In this document: positions 21,513 to 30,096 of the stretch, one piece after another
Layout: each line of letters starts with the position of its first letter
How positions within the stretch are numbered: the first letter of the stretch is position 1
Assembly: GCA_903871875.1 (NCBI GenBank)
Contig: CAIQIR010000101.1
Coordinates: forward strand, 34,380-98,379
Origin: an uncultured Schlesneria sp.
Lineage (GTDB): Bacteria; Planctomycetota; Planctomycetia; Planctomycetales; Planctomycetaceae
Direction: 5' to 3'
DNA length: 64,000 nucleotides
The notes under the pieces: model-generated
Seen by the model: the letters and a program-made list of their open reading frames with translations, nothing else
Told to the model about the DNA's origin: nothing
Databases searched by the model: none
Translations under genes and position numbers: made by a program

Positions 21513-22391
21513 ATGAGACCACGTTTGCTGGCGAGTTTGTTCGGTTTGGTGTTGGCCTGCGGTTCGCCCCTCTACGCCGCCCCTCCTGTCCCGGATTCTG
21601 TGATCTGGGAAGAAGGAATCGAATACACCAATCCCGACAATCAGCATCTTCAACTGAATCTCGCCCGCCCGAAATCCGGCGACGGCCCCTTCCCTGCCGT
21701 GATCTGCATCCACGGGGGCGGATTCCGAGCGGGAAAACGCGATGGCTATGATGGCCTTTGCCTCAAGCTGGCCGAACAGGGATATGTCGCCGCCACCATC
21801 ACCTATCGGTTGGCTCCGAAATATCAATTCCCGGCCGCCGTGCACGATACGAAAGCCGCCGTTCGCTGGCTGCGAGCCAACGCGAAGACCTACAATGTCG
21901 ATCCCTCGAGAATTGGTGTGACCGGCGGTTCGGCCGGCGGGCATCTGGCGCAATTTCTCGGCGTGACAGCCCATGTTCCTGAGTTTGAAGGAACCGGCGG
22001 AAACGCCAATCAATCGAGTGCAGTGACTTGCGTAGTTAACGTCTACGGTCCCAGCGACTTCACCAAGTCCTATGGCAAAAGTGTCGATGCCCACGAGGTA
22101 CTTCCGCTCTGGTTCGGTGGCAATCTCGAAACCAAGCGCGCTTTGCACATCCAGGGCAGCCCGCTTTATTGGGTGACACCCGACGCCGCCCCCACTCTGT
22201 GCATTCATGGAACGGAAGATAAGTACGTCGCCCACGAACAAGCGGTCTGGCTGGTTGACAAGCTGAAAGCCGCCGCAGTCGACGCCGAATTGTTGACGCT
22301 CGAAGGCGCCGGTCACGGCTTCAAAGGAGCCGACGCGGAAAAGGCCGACAAAGCCCTGTTCGAATACTTCGACAAGAAACTGAAGAAGTAG
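21513..22391 (+). CDS. Secreted alpha/beta-hydrolase (carboxylesterase / BD-FAE-like)
   Basis: A 292-residue exported esterase. A signal peptide ends near residue 23 (SPLYAAPP). The oxyanion motif is ICIHGGGF, the nucleophile lies in GVTGGSAGGHLAQ, the acid is in CIHGTEDKYV and the base in EGAGHGFKG. The HGGGF-GxSAGG arrangement fits the hormone-sensitive-lipase / BD-FAE group common in planctomycetes, which act on acetylated or feruloylated polysaccharides; the true substrate cannot be read from the sequence. It is a single gene with the convergent PSP1 gene 37 bp beyond its end. Confidence 0.88.
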   Translation: MRPRLLASLFGLVLACGSPLYAAPPVPDSVIWEEGIEYTNPDNQHLQLNLARPKSGDGPFPAVICIHGGGFRAGKRDGYDGLCLKLAEQGYVAATITYRLAPKYQFPAAVHDTKAAVRWLRANAKTYNVDPSRIGVTGGSAGGHLAQFLGVTAHVPEFEGTGGNANQSSAVTCVVNVYGPSDFTKSYGKSVDAHEVLPLWFGGNLETKRALHIQGSPLYWVTPDAAPTLCIHGTEDKYVAHEQAVWLVDKLKAAAVDAELLTLEGAGHGFKGADAEKADKALFEYFDKKLKK

Positions 22392-22428
22392 TCGCTTAAA
22401 TGCATCGCACGACGAACAGACCACTCTG

Positions 22429-22968
22429 CTAATGGCTGCAGCCGCATCCTCCGTCTCCGCTTCCGCACGACGGAGGGGGAACCACGACCAGGCCATTGGC
22501 AGAGACTGGCTGCACTTCGATAATGCCGAATCCTCCGGCGGCCGCTTGCAGCGCCAGCTTGGTCGAATCGGGCCCGCGTTCGCATAGGACGTACAGAATC
22601 AGTTTTTGACGATCAAGCGTCCATTCCAAGTCGATCAGTTCCAGATTCAGCCCCCATTGGGAAATGCGGGCGCACCATTGCGGAAACGCCTCTTCACATT
22701 CGCGGAGCAGATCGCGAGCCGTTTCCAGGTCGAGACCGGTCGCTGTCCGAATCATTTTAAATTCGGTTTCCGACTCTTTGGCCGGGTCAAAGTGAGGCTT
22801 CAGCCGCTCCAGGACAGTGCCCATCTGCAGTCCGCGATCGGTTTCCACAACGACCGTCGCACCGCGAACAGGAAGTTCCACCGAGTCATTGGCAAACCGG
22901 GCCACCTCTGGAACTGTGCCATAGCGAACCAGGTAAATATTCGTCGCTGTTTCGATCGATGTTGTCAT
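22429..22968 (-). CDS. PSP1 domain protein with cysteine-rich tail
   Basis: A 179-residue soluble protein, started at 22968 (MTTSIETATNIYLVRYG); an in-frame ATG near 22998 would add KKKHEIKQ-type residues and cannot be excluded. The body matches the PSP1 C-terminal (YaaT-like) pattern: YLVRYG, VVVETDRGLQMGTV and the WTLDRQKLILYVLCE segment. The last residues CGSGDGGCGCSH resemble the CGxGGCGC-type tail of bacterial PSP1 proteins such as YaaT, and could bind metal or iron-sulfur. YaaT acts in RNA-processing complexes and sporulation in Bacillus; a role here is unknown. Confidence 0.75.
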   Translation of the reverse strand: MTTSIETATNIYLVRYGTVPEVARFANDSVELPVRGATVVVETDRGLQMGTVLERLKPHFDPAKESETEFKMIRTATGLDLETARDLLRECEEAFPQWCARISQWGLNLELIDLEWTLDRQKLILYVLCERGPDSTKLALQAAAGGFGIIEVQPVSANGLVVVPPPSCGSGDGGCGCSH

Positions 22969-23023
22969 CTGTTTTATCTCGTGTTTCTTTTTGATCATCA
23001 ATCGGAGTGATTTCTGTCACCCG

Positions 23024-24880
23024 TCAATTCTCTAAATCATCCGGATCAACATCCGGGGATGTGGACTTCTTTTCGGCTTGTGGCGCACCGTCTCGTCTTC
23101 TCGGCCGCCGATTAAAGGATCCCGTTTCAATTCCCCGAGTAATGCTGCGCCCCAGCAGCGCAATAAAGCCCGTCTGAAACTCGGCCCGAATTCGCACTCC
23201 CGTATCCGTGGGGCGTAGCTCAACGGTCATCGCATCATTATCAGAACCGAACGACGATTCCGCTTGATCGAGCAAGACCATGGTACCGGGATTCTCGTCG
23301 TCAGCCACTGATATCCAGTTTTTCGCATGAGTCACGAGCTGCACCGGAACACGATTGCGTCCCAATTGGGGATCCTGGGGCGCTGCCGCCGTCTGGACGG
23401 CGGACTTCAGCGTTGTCAGCGCCTCGTCCCCGCCGACCGCGCACCAAATCGTCTGCGGACTGGCATAAACGTACAAGGATGCCGCCGGACCAAACAGCCG
23501 CTGTCCACCTTTGTCAGGAGCGATGGGCAACCGGTGAACGGGATGCGAATCGATCGAATCGACACTCAACTCCAGTTTCCTTGCCAGGTCATTGTCGTCA
23601 GCCCCCTCTTTCAAAAAATCGAGCAGTTGTTCGATCCTCGCAGGAAGTTCGCGCGACGTCGTCAGCTTCACCCCCGCGACCAGGGCGAATTCTTCCTGTT
23701 CAGTCCCGGCCAACTGGGCGAAGGCATCCAGGTGCCCCGCTTCGGCCGACGTCGTGAAGGTTTTGAAAATCGGAGTCACGATTTTCTGCAGGTCCGCGAC
23801 GTCGTCCTGATCAAACTTGGCGGCCAGATCCCTTTGAGCCGCCTCGAAATACGTGGCCACCAGTTGCCGTTGCTTCTCTTCGAGCATGACAGACAGCGAA
23901 AGTGTAAACGTCGCGGGATTGGCCAACAGGTTGCCAAAATAAGTCTTCTTACCGGCCATCCCCTGGAAGAACTTCGCAAACTTGCTATCACGCGTTCCCG
24001 CCAACTCCAAGTCGACCCGAGCCACTTTTTGCTCGTTGTCCACGCGCAGGCCAAGCGTGATCTCATGTCCCTGATTGACAACTTTGTCAATCAGTTCCAC
24101 CCAGACTTCACCGTTCGCTCGGCGCAATCGATAAACCGATTCAGGTTCATCGTCCCGTTGCTGAAGATCGGCTTGCGATTGCGTCTTGAAATAAGCCATC
24201 AACACCGACTTCAACCCGACGGGAATGCTTTTAATTAATAGCGAAATGGCGATGTCGTGCTGGGACGAGATCCTCGCCGTTAATTTTTCCGGGTCGGGAA
24301 ATTCACGATCCAATGACGAATCATTGCCATCGGGAAAGACCAGAAACAGATAGCCATGACGATAGAGCAATCGTACCTTGAAATTGCCGTCATACTGGAT
24401 TTCATATCGATTCGGTTTGCCCTCAACCGAATCGATCGTCCCTGCCCCGTTTGACAAGGTGTCCAGTGCTTCTTGCAGGTTCGTCACGGGTAAATACATG
24501 ATTCCCAGCGGCGGACCGAGCAATTCGGAACTCAAATACAGCATCATGCCGAATGGCCGCTGACGGTCGAGGCCCTTGGCGTCTTTCAGGCTATTCGTCA
24601 TCCATTGATCGACCCGATCCGTCATGTCTTTCCGTTCGGCCGATTCGAACATCGTTCCGGCATTGTCGCGAAGACGTTGCATGCTGGCGGCGTTGATCAC
24701 CGCCAACGGATAATCGACCTCGCTCACCGTGTTATCGGCGGCACATACAACGCAGACGGAAAAACAAATGCTCGAAATCATCACCGCCGCAAACACGCTA
24801 CGAGCGGCCAGACCGGGTAAGAAAGGGGTTCGACACGTTCGACCGCGGCTCAAAACTCGCCATAAAAACGGGTGAGTCAT
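23024..24880 (-). CDS. Large secreted protein of unknown function
   Basis: A 618-residue protein; the ATG at 24880 is chosen because GGAG lies 8 nt upstream and the next 50 residues form a long signal sequence (AARSVFAAVMISSICFSVCV, cleavage near VCAADN). The frame could extend to 25006 but that part is Arg-rich and unlikely. The mature part is mixed alpha/beta without recognised catalytic motifs or transmembrane helices. The C-terminal 40 residues are basic then acidic (FNRRPRRRDGAPQ, DVDPDDLEN). Probably a planctomycete-specific secreted protein. It lies 55 bp after the PSP1 gene start, same strand. Confidence 0.7.
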   Translation of the reverse strand: MTHPFLWRVLSRGRTCRTPFLPGLAARSVFAAVMISSICFSVCVVCAADNTVSEVDYPLAVINAASMQRLRDNAGTMFESAERKDMTDRVDQWMTNSLKDAKGLDRQRPFGMMLYLSSELLGPPLGIMYLPVTNLQEALDTLSNGAGTIDSVEGKPNRYEIQYDGNFKVRLLYRHGYLFLVFPDGNDSSLDREFPDPEKLTARISSQHDIAISLLIKSIPVGLKSVLMAYFKTQSQADLQQRDDEPESVYRLRRANGEVWVELIDKVVNQGHEITLGLRVDNEQKVARVDLELAGTRDSKFAKFFQGMAGKKTYFGNLLANPATFTLSLSVMLEEKQRQLVATYFEAAQRDLAAKFDQDDVADLQKIVTPIFKTFTTSAEAGHLDAFAQLAGTEQEEFALVAGVKLTTSRELPARIEQLLDFLKEGADDNDLARKLELSVDSIDSHPVHRLPIAPDKGGQRLFGPAASLYVYASPQTIWCAVGGDEALTTLKSAVQTAAAPQDPQLGRNRVPVQLVTHAKNWISVADDENPGTMVLLDQAESSFGSDNDAMTVELRPTDTGVRIRAEFQTGFIALLGRSITRGIETGSFNRRPRRRDGAPQAEKKSTSPDVDPDDLEN

Positions 24881-25490
24881 GCAATCACTCCGATCAGGAT
24901 GCAGACGCCAACGAGAGCGTTTTCTTCGCATCCCCATTTTGTCGACCCTTGTTGAAGCCTGTCGAGACATGAATTCGGCGGCACCAAGTTCTTCAACCCG
25001 TCCCACCGCGAGCCGAAAAGTCAGACAGAATCCTACCCGAAATTCAGCAGAATTTCAGGTTACTCCTCATCGGGGACTGAATCGGGACACGGTGCCCCCC
25101 CTGCCGACGGCGAGACTAAGGCAAATGAGCTGATCCGACAGCGCAGACGACGTAGAGAAAAAACGCGGCCAGAGATGGTCGGGCAAAAGCCGTTTCAGAT
25201 CGGGCGAGCCGCGGATTCGTGACACTTCGTTCCGCCCGGTCGCATTGGCGGAAGGGTCTCTGGTTGATTGAGACGCCCTGCCCATTCAGTCGCTGATCTT
25301 CCCTCAACACGCGAAAGCACACTGAAGTTCGATCTTTTTCAAGACGACGTGAATCACGCGACGCGGCACGTACCGAAAGACAACCCGCGACGGACAAAAA
25401 TCACCCCAAAGAATGAAAATGGGTGCCGGCAAGAAACCGGCACCGCGTGGGGGAAAAATCGAGCAATCGATGTGCTTAGGAAGCAGCGTT
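24881..25490. other. Intergenic, hairpin only
   Basis: About 610 bases between two minus-strand secreted-protein genes. Apart from the hairpin at 25422-25444 I see nothing; short frames here have no motif or ribosome-binding site. Confidence 0.5.
25422..25444 (-). terminator. Hairpin after the Val/Thr-rich protein gene
   Basis: A perfect 8-bp stem GGTGCCGG/CCGGCACC with a 7-nt loop lies 47 bp beyond the stop at 25491; on the minus strand it is followed by CATTTTCATT, a weak U-rich stretch. Confidence 0.5.
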
Positions 25491-26771
25491 TTACCGAGTG
25501 GAGTCGGCGATGGAAATCGCCGCGGACTTACCACTTGGTTGCGGATTGGACAAGGCTGGGGTCCGAGCGACCCACTGACTAACACGAACTACGGAGGGAG
25601 TCGAAACTGACTTGGCGGAGGCGGTAAATGTTTTGACGGGAGCAGAGGTTTCGGTCAAACGTTGACCCAATGGGTCGTTCGTTTCAAGAGCCGCACCCTT
25701 GCGGTTATTGATGGCATCGGGATCCAGGCTGTCGTTCGGATTGGCGGTTTGAGCGGGTCGCGGTTGGGCGGCCGAGGCTCGTGGATCAGGCGTGGGGGCC
25801 AATGCGGTTCCACTGGTGGTCGTGGAATTGCAGTTGTTCGACGAAGCGGAAGCCGTCACGGCAGTCGTTGACGGATGGGCGAACGAAACCTTCGTGCCGA
25901 CCTGGACTGTCTTCATGACCTGGAACGGAGCCATGACCGTGACTTCTGCTGTCTGATACGTGACTTTGTTGACCGCCACTTTGCGGGTCGTTTGGGTCGG
26001 CTGCATCCGAGAAACGTTGTACGTCACTTGCTTCATACCCGGGACGGCGACCGTCTTCTTGCAGGGTACTGTGCAGGTCATCGTCTGTGGCACGAATTGA
26101 CGCACTTGCTGAAACGGCGGAGTGAACGCGTTACGCATGTTGTAACTGGCACGGTTCATCGCACCGAGAGCATTTGGACGATTGTCATACTGGAAAGCAT
26201 TCACGCGGTTCGTGGGAACGTTCTTCGTCACCCAATAACCGACTTGCTTCTGAACCGTCTTGTATTCCGTGACCGTCTGGTAATTGACGGTGGGAACATT
26301 GGTCGTACGCAGTTCGTTGACAGGAGTCATCACCGTCACGGCCTGATCGACATATTCCGTCGTCACGACCGGCTTGGAGACCGTCTGCTTGACCGGACGG
26401 TATTCCGTCGCCTGAACGTTCTGCATGATCGGTTGATGAATCGGTTGCAGGTCTTGGACGGCCACGACGGTTTGGGTCACCGGGGCGATGGCCTGAATGT
26501 GAACCGTTTGGACTGGCTGCTCGATGTGACAGGCAATCGGTGCCCCACATTGCATCCCGTCGTTGTAGGCATACGAAACCGGCATCATCGGCGCGGCACC
26601 AAAAGCGGCGGCCGTTTGACGCATGATAGGAGGTGGGCCCATATACGAGGGAGCCGAGCAACCGCAACTGCTTCCTCCTCCGGGAAACCATTGCGCGGAA
26701 GCAGTTCCGCAAAGACTCAGCATGGTGAGGCCGCCCCAGAGCGAGGCCAGCCCGAACGATGAACGGGGCAT
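25491..26771 (-). CDS. Secreted Val/Thr-rich repetitive protein, YTV-like
   Basis: A 426-residue exported protein. A signal peptide ends near ASAQWF (residue 27), then a Gly/Cys/Pro stretch (GGGSSCGCSAP). Residues about 90-300 are a degenerate repeat of short beta-type segments rich in Val, Thr, Tyr and Gln (PVKQTVSKPVVTTEYVDQAV; NYQTVTEYKTVQKQVGYW). This is like the YTV-rich proteins described from planctomycete cell walls (Rhodopirellula). The tail is Ser/Thr/Ala/Pro-rich and disordered. A structural role in the cell envelope is inferred from composition only. Confidence 0.75.
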   Translation of the reverse strand: MPRSSFGLASLWGGLTMLSLCGTASAQWFPGGGSSCGCSAPSYMGPPPIMRQTAAAFGAAPMMPVSYAYNDGMQCGAPIACHIEQPVQTVHIQAIAPVTQTVVAVQDLQPIHQPIMQNVQATEYRPVKQTVSKPVVTTEYVDQAVTVMTPVNELRTTNVPTVNYQTVTEYKTVQKQVGYWVTKNVPTNRVNAFQYDNRPNALGAMNRASYNMRNAFTPPFQQVRQFVPQTMTCTVPCKKTVAVPGMKQVTYNVSRMQPTQTTRKVAVNKVTYQTAEVTVMAPFQVMKTVQVGTKVSFAHPSTTAVTASASSNNCNSTTTSGTALAPTPDPRASAAQPRPAQTANPNDSLDPDAINNRKGAALETNDPLGQRLTETSAPVKTFTASAKSVSTPSVVRVSQWVARTPALSNPQPSGKSAAISIADSTR

Positions 26772-27204
26772 GGAAACCTTCCTACCTAAAAACGAGGTTA
26801 GAAAGCGGTGAAGTGAATCTGCGGAAGTGAAAGTTGAAGGGAGGCGTCGGCAACAACTGCATGTCGTCAGCAGTGAGTTGGTCGAAGCGGGCGGGGTTTT
26901 AGGAGAATCTTAAAATTGGGTCAAGACCGCGAAACAAAGTGCCGACAACTCGCAAAACCGGCAAAAACCCGCGGTAAAACCGTGATTGGCAAAGGGAATT
27001 CGAAAATCCCAATCGCGAAACCCACAAATTTCGCGAAAAGAATTGCGAAGAAATAATTCGCCGGTCGCGAGAGCACCGTCGGCCCTTCCCGAGCCGGAGC
27101 ATTCATTCATTCCACCGTGGAGTGGACCTGCGTTTGGCCTCACGTGCGGTGAAAGATTTCGCGATTGCTGCCGGAAAGTACCAGGGTCTGACAAGCCAGA
27201 CCAA
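26772..27204. other. Intergenic, AT-richer, hairpin only
   Basis: About 430 bases between two minus-strand genes. It holds the hairpin at 27013-27036 and several TCGCGAAA-like words; no gene is supported. It should contain the promoter of the Val/Thr-rich protein. Confidence 0.45.
27013..27036 (-). terminator. Hairpin downstream of the redoxin-like gene
   Basis: TCGCGAAA (27013-27020) and TTTCGCGA (27029-27036) pair perfectly around an 8-nt loop. On the minus strand TTGGGATTTTC follows, weakly U-rich. It lies about 170 bp past the stop at 27205. Confidence 0.4.
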
Positions 27205-27786
27205 TCATTTCACGATCGCATCAATGATCAGTTCGACATTGTCGTACGGCTTCGGAGTCGTCCCCACATAAGCCACCTGCCCCTTGCGATCAATTAAGAA
27301 TGCGCCCGAAAGCGGCTTATCGGTGACAGGATCCAGCCGCCCCCAATGACGGTGAATTCGCAGGGTTCCTTCAGCCGATTGCGGATCAACGTCTGAAATC
27401 AGCGGGAACGGAAAATCGCCCCCTGCCCGCTCCATCGCCGCGCGATTCACCTGGGGTATCGCCACCGTGACCCCGACGACCTTAACGTCCTGAGCTTGCA
27501 GGTCCGAAAAACGATCCCTCAGCCGCAACAAATCGACATCGTTGTCGGCCCCCTGATCTCCGTCGAAGAAATAGACGATGATCCGATGCCGGCCCAGCCA
27601 TGACCCCAGTCGCACCAGATGATTATTCGCGTCGAGGGCTTCGAAACCTGGTGCCGGACGCATGACCGTGGCTTCGGCCACCTGCATGGCGTAGTCCTGC
27701 GGCTTGTTAGTCAGCATGCGGGCTGCGCAGACGGCGGCGATCAATCCCCCGATAGCCACGACCACAATCAGACGACGATCTTTCAT
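27205..27786 (-). CDS. Membrane-anchored redoxin-like protein lacking peroxidatic cysteine
   Basis: A 193-residue protein with an N-terminal anchor helix (residues 5-24) and an AhpC/TSA-like domain: APGFEALDANNHLVRLGSWL, RIIVYFFDGDQG, VKVVGVTVAIPQ, GAFLIDRKGQVAYVG. In peroxiredoxins the segment after YFFP carries TxxC; here it reads DGDQGADNDVD with no cysteine, and the domain has none elsewhere. Peroxidase activity is therefore not expected. It probably faces the periplasm. It lies 84 bp downstream of leuA on the same strand and could be in its transcript; functional linkage to leucine synthesis is not apparent. Confidence 0.78.
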   Translation of the reverse strand: MKDRRLIVVVAIGGLIAAVCAARMLTNKPQDYAMQVAEATVMRPAPGFEALDANNHLVRLGSWLGRHRIIVYFFDGDQGADNDVDLLRLRDRFSDLQAQDVKVVGVTVAIPQVNRAAMERAGGDFPFPLISDVDPQSAEGTLRIHRHWGRLDPVTDKPLSGAFLIDRKGQVAYVGTTPKPYDNVELIIDAIVK

Positions 27787-27870
27787 ACAAACATTCCCGT
27801 CGACTTAAGGCCCGGTCCCGTAGGATTGGCGAAGACACCGTCACTCATTCACAGTGGTCGAACAAAGCGA

Positions 27871-29454
27871 TCAAACGCCCTTGGCAGTCGCTTCCGATGG
27901 CTGTTCACCGAGGGCTTTATTTAATGCCTTCAGATAGGCCAAGGCGCTGGCTTCGATCACGTCGGTGCTGATCGCTTTGCCATGATACCGCCGACCCAGG
28001 TAAATGATTTCAACCGAGGCTTCTCCCTGTGCGTCCTCGCCGCCGGAGACCGCCCGGACCTGATAGTCCTTGAGTTCCGCCGTGATGCCGATGATACGCT
28101 CCATTGCTTTGCAAACGGCATCCACCGGTCCATCACCAATCGCCGCATCGCGGAAGGTAACGGACGAACGCCCGATCGTGGTGTCGGAAGTCGTCGGCGG
28201 GGCCACCGATTCGTCGCGCAGTTCCACTGTCGCCGTGGGAATGGTTCCCGTACCGGCGGCAATATGAAATCGCACCAGCTTCCAACGATCGGCTGAAACG
28301 TTCATGCGGTTATCGATCAACGCCACGATATCCGCGTCGTAAACGTTTTTCTTCTTATCAGCCAACGCAATGAAATCGTCGTAAACCTGCTGCAATTGGG
28401 CATCGCCCAGCTGATAACCCAGTTCGATCACTCGCGACCGAATCGCATGCCGCCCACTATGCTTGCCCAAGACCAGATTGGTCCCGATATAGCCGACATC
28501 TTCGGCCCGCATGATCTCGTACGTCGTCCGCTCTTTCAGGATGCCGTCTTGATGAATCCCCGCCTCGTGGGCAAAGGCGTTCTGTCCCACAATCGCCTTA
28601 TTTCGTTGGACAAGCATCCCGGTGATACTCGACACCAGTCGGCTGACGCCGCACAGCTTAGGCGTGTTGATTCTTGTCTCGACGCCGTAGTAGTCGTGTC
28701 GAGTTTTCAAAGCCATCACGATCTCTTCTAAGGCCGCATTGCCGGCACGCTCGCCCAAGCCGTTAATCGTGCATTCGACCTGACGTGCCCCTGCTTCGAC
28801 GGCGGCCAAACTATTGGCGACTCCCAACCCCAGATCGTCATGACAATGCGTGCTGATGATCGCCCGGTTAATGTTCGAAACGTGCTGTTTGAGGTGTGAA
28901 ATCACCTTGAAATAGTGGGTTGGCGTCGCATAACCGACCGTATCAGGGATATTGACGGTAGTGGCCCCGGCGGCGATCGCCTGCTCAACGACTTCACACA
29001 GAAAATCCAACTCGGTCCGAGCGGCATCTTCTGGCGAAAACTCAACATCGTCGCAGAACGATTTCGCCAGCTTCACATGTTCTACCGCCGCCTTGACGAT
29101 CTCTTGCTGGGCCATCTTCAGCTTGAACTGACGGTGGATCGGGCTGGTGGCCAGAAACACATGAATTCGCGGCTTGGCAATCCCTTTCAGTGCTTCCGCG
29201 GCTCGTTCAATATCGTCGCGGCGACAACGGGCCAGTCCACAGATCGTGGCTCGATCGCCAAACTTCTGCGCCACGGCTCTGACCGCTTCAAAATCGCCTG
29301 GCGAAGCAATGGGAAACCCCGCCTCGATCACGTCGACGCCCAGTTCGACCAGTGCTTCGGCAACCTTCAACTTTTCGGGTGTCGTCATGCTGCAACCAGG
29401 TGACTGTTCCCCGTCGCGAAGCGTGGTATCGAAGATAATAACGTTGTCGGACAT
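27871..29454 (-). CDS. leuA: 2-isopropylmalate synthase
   Basis: A 527-residue enzyme that condenses acetyl-CoA with 2-ketoisovalerate, the committed step of leucine synthesis. Started at 29454 (MSDNVIIFDTTLRDGEQSPG); the frame upstream runs through the leader. The TIM-barrel catalytic domain shows TTLRDGEQSPG and the metal-binding STHCHDDLGLG, and the C-terminal regulatory domain (from about residue 390) carries the leucine-binding LeuA_dimer fold (VTFRDAAIGDGPVDAVCKAM). Length is typical of the type-I enzymes. Expression appears to be controlled by an attenuator encoded between 29525 and 29726; enzyme feedback by leucine is also expected. Confidence 0.96.
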   Translation of the reverse strand: MSDNVIIFDTTLRDGEQSPGCSMTTPEKLKVAEALVELGVDVIEAGFPIASPGDFEAVRAVAQKFGDRATICGLARCRRDDIERAAEALKGIAKPRIHVFLATSPIHRQFKLKMAQQEIVKAAVEHVKLAKSFCDDVEFSPEDAARTELDFLCEVVEQAIAAGATTVNIPDTVGYATPTHYFKVISHLKQHVSNINRAIISTHCHDDLGLGVANSLAAVEAGARQVECTINGLGERAGNAALEEIVMALKTRHDYYGVETRINTPKLCGVSRLVSSITGMLVQRNKAIVGQNAFAHEAGIHQDGILKERTTYEIMRAEDVGYIGTNLVLGKHSGRHAIRSRVIELGYQLGDAQLQQVYDDFIALADKKKNVYDADIVALIDNRMNVSADRWKLVRFHIAAGTGTIPTATVELRDESVAPPTTSDTTIGRSSVTFRDAAIGDGPVDAVCKAMERIIGITAELKDYQVRAVSGGEDAQGEASVEIIYLGRRYHGKAISTDVIEASALAYLKALNKALGEQPSEATAKGV

Positions 29455-29524
29455 GATGGTTTGCCGCTCAATCATGGAAAGGTTGAGAATCGAAAACAGA
29501 TAGTGACAACCGACGACCAAAATG

Positions 29525-29554
29525 AAAAAACCCCGAGACCGCAAGGTCTCAGGG
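29525..29554 (-). terminator. Intrinsic terminator in the leuA leader (attenuator)
   Basis: On the minus strand CCCUGAGACC (29554-29545), loop UUGC, GGUCUCGGGG (29540-29531) form a 10-bp stem with one U-G pair, followed by UUUUUUC. It lies 70 nt upstream of the leuA start, with no upstream gene on this strand other than the leader peptide. Confidence 0.9.
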
Positions 29555-29585
29555 TCAACTTGTGCATTGGATGCGACTGGACGTT

Positions 29586-29618
29586 CCCTGAACCTCGCGT
29601 TTCAGCGAGCTAGCAGGC
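29586..29618 (-). promoter_or_regulatory. Pause hairpin and antiterminator arm of the leuA attenuator
   Basis: Arm 1 is in the leader codons (CCTG 29617-29614, CTCGC 29609-29605); arm 2 is GCGAG (29598-29594) and CAGG (29590-29587), forming an RNA hairpin over the leader stop. Arm 2 (GGTTCAGGG, 29594-29586) can instead pair with the 5' arm of the terminator (CCCTGAGACC), making antitermination and termination mutually exclusive. Confidence 0.75.
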
Positions 29619-29646
29619 CTAGCAGAAGGAACGAATCGCATTTCAT
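29602..29646 (-). CDS. leu leader peptide (14 residues, five Leu)
   Basis: ATG at 29646 to TGA at 29602 encodes MKCDSFLLLGLLAR. The codons CTT CTG CTA GGC CTG CTA give five leucines among six residues, overlapping arm 1 of the pause hairpin. The peptide is expected to have no function itself; ribosome stalling at the Leu codons when charged tRNA-Leu is scarce would free arm 2 for antitermination. It begins about 45 nt after the predicted transcription start and ends 48 nt before the terminator stem. The Shine-Dalgarno is weak, which is the main caveat. Confidence 0.8.
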   Translation of the reverse strand: MKCDSFLLLGLLAR

Positions 29647-29697
29647 AGTACTGGCTTGGACAGTGGAGACGAAAAAAGGTTCATTTGCTGTAAAGGA

Positions 29698-29726
29698 ATG
29701 ATACCGGTGGTGCGCGGGCCGGTCAA
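29698..29726 (-). promoter_or_regulatory. Promoter of the leu leader and leuA
   Basis: On the minus strand TTGACC (29726-29721), exactly 17 bp, TATCAT (29703-29698): 5/6 matches to each sigma-70 box. The predicted start is near 29691, about 45 nt before the leader peptide. Confidence 0.7.
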
Positions 29727-30096
29727 TAAACGGCGGCGACAGACGTTTATCGGCCAACCCCAGTGGACCGGCCCACGAAAAGCCAAAAAGGCGCAAAAGA
29801 ACCGAAAAGAACGACAGCCACACCCGTCTCGCGAATGCCCAATAGCGTCTCCACACACGGGAAAACGACTCCGTGCGAGTGGCCAGATCACCGCCATAAA
29901 ACCCGTATTGTCCGGTTTTGCTGGCCGAATTAGCATTCCGCCGCATGAAGGGCGGAAGTTTTTGACTTCGGTACCGGGTTCCTTTTTGCGATGGCTGTTG
30001 TTTCGGGGACAGAAATCTCTCGCAATCCTTCCGTGAGACGTTCGCAGTGCGAGAGCCAAATATCGGGAACGTTTCACACATGGTCGCGTCACAAAT
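29727..30096. other. Divergent intergenic region
   Basis: About 370 bases between the leu promoter and the SGNH-like gene. Open frames on both strands here have no family motif. It should carry the promoter of the SGNH-like gene, not located. Confidence 0.45.

Noticed and set aside
21258..22496. 412-codon antisense frame over the esterase gene
   Set aside because: Spans the whole sense gene and intergenic ends; composition is that of a complement frame.
29656..30036. Plus-strand frame of 126 codons opposite the leu leader
   Set aside because: Overlaps the promoter and leader on the other strand; Arg/Lys-rich and motif-free.
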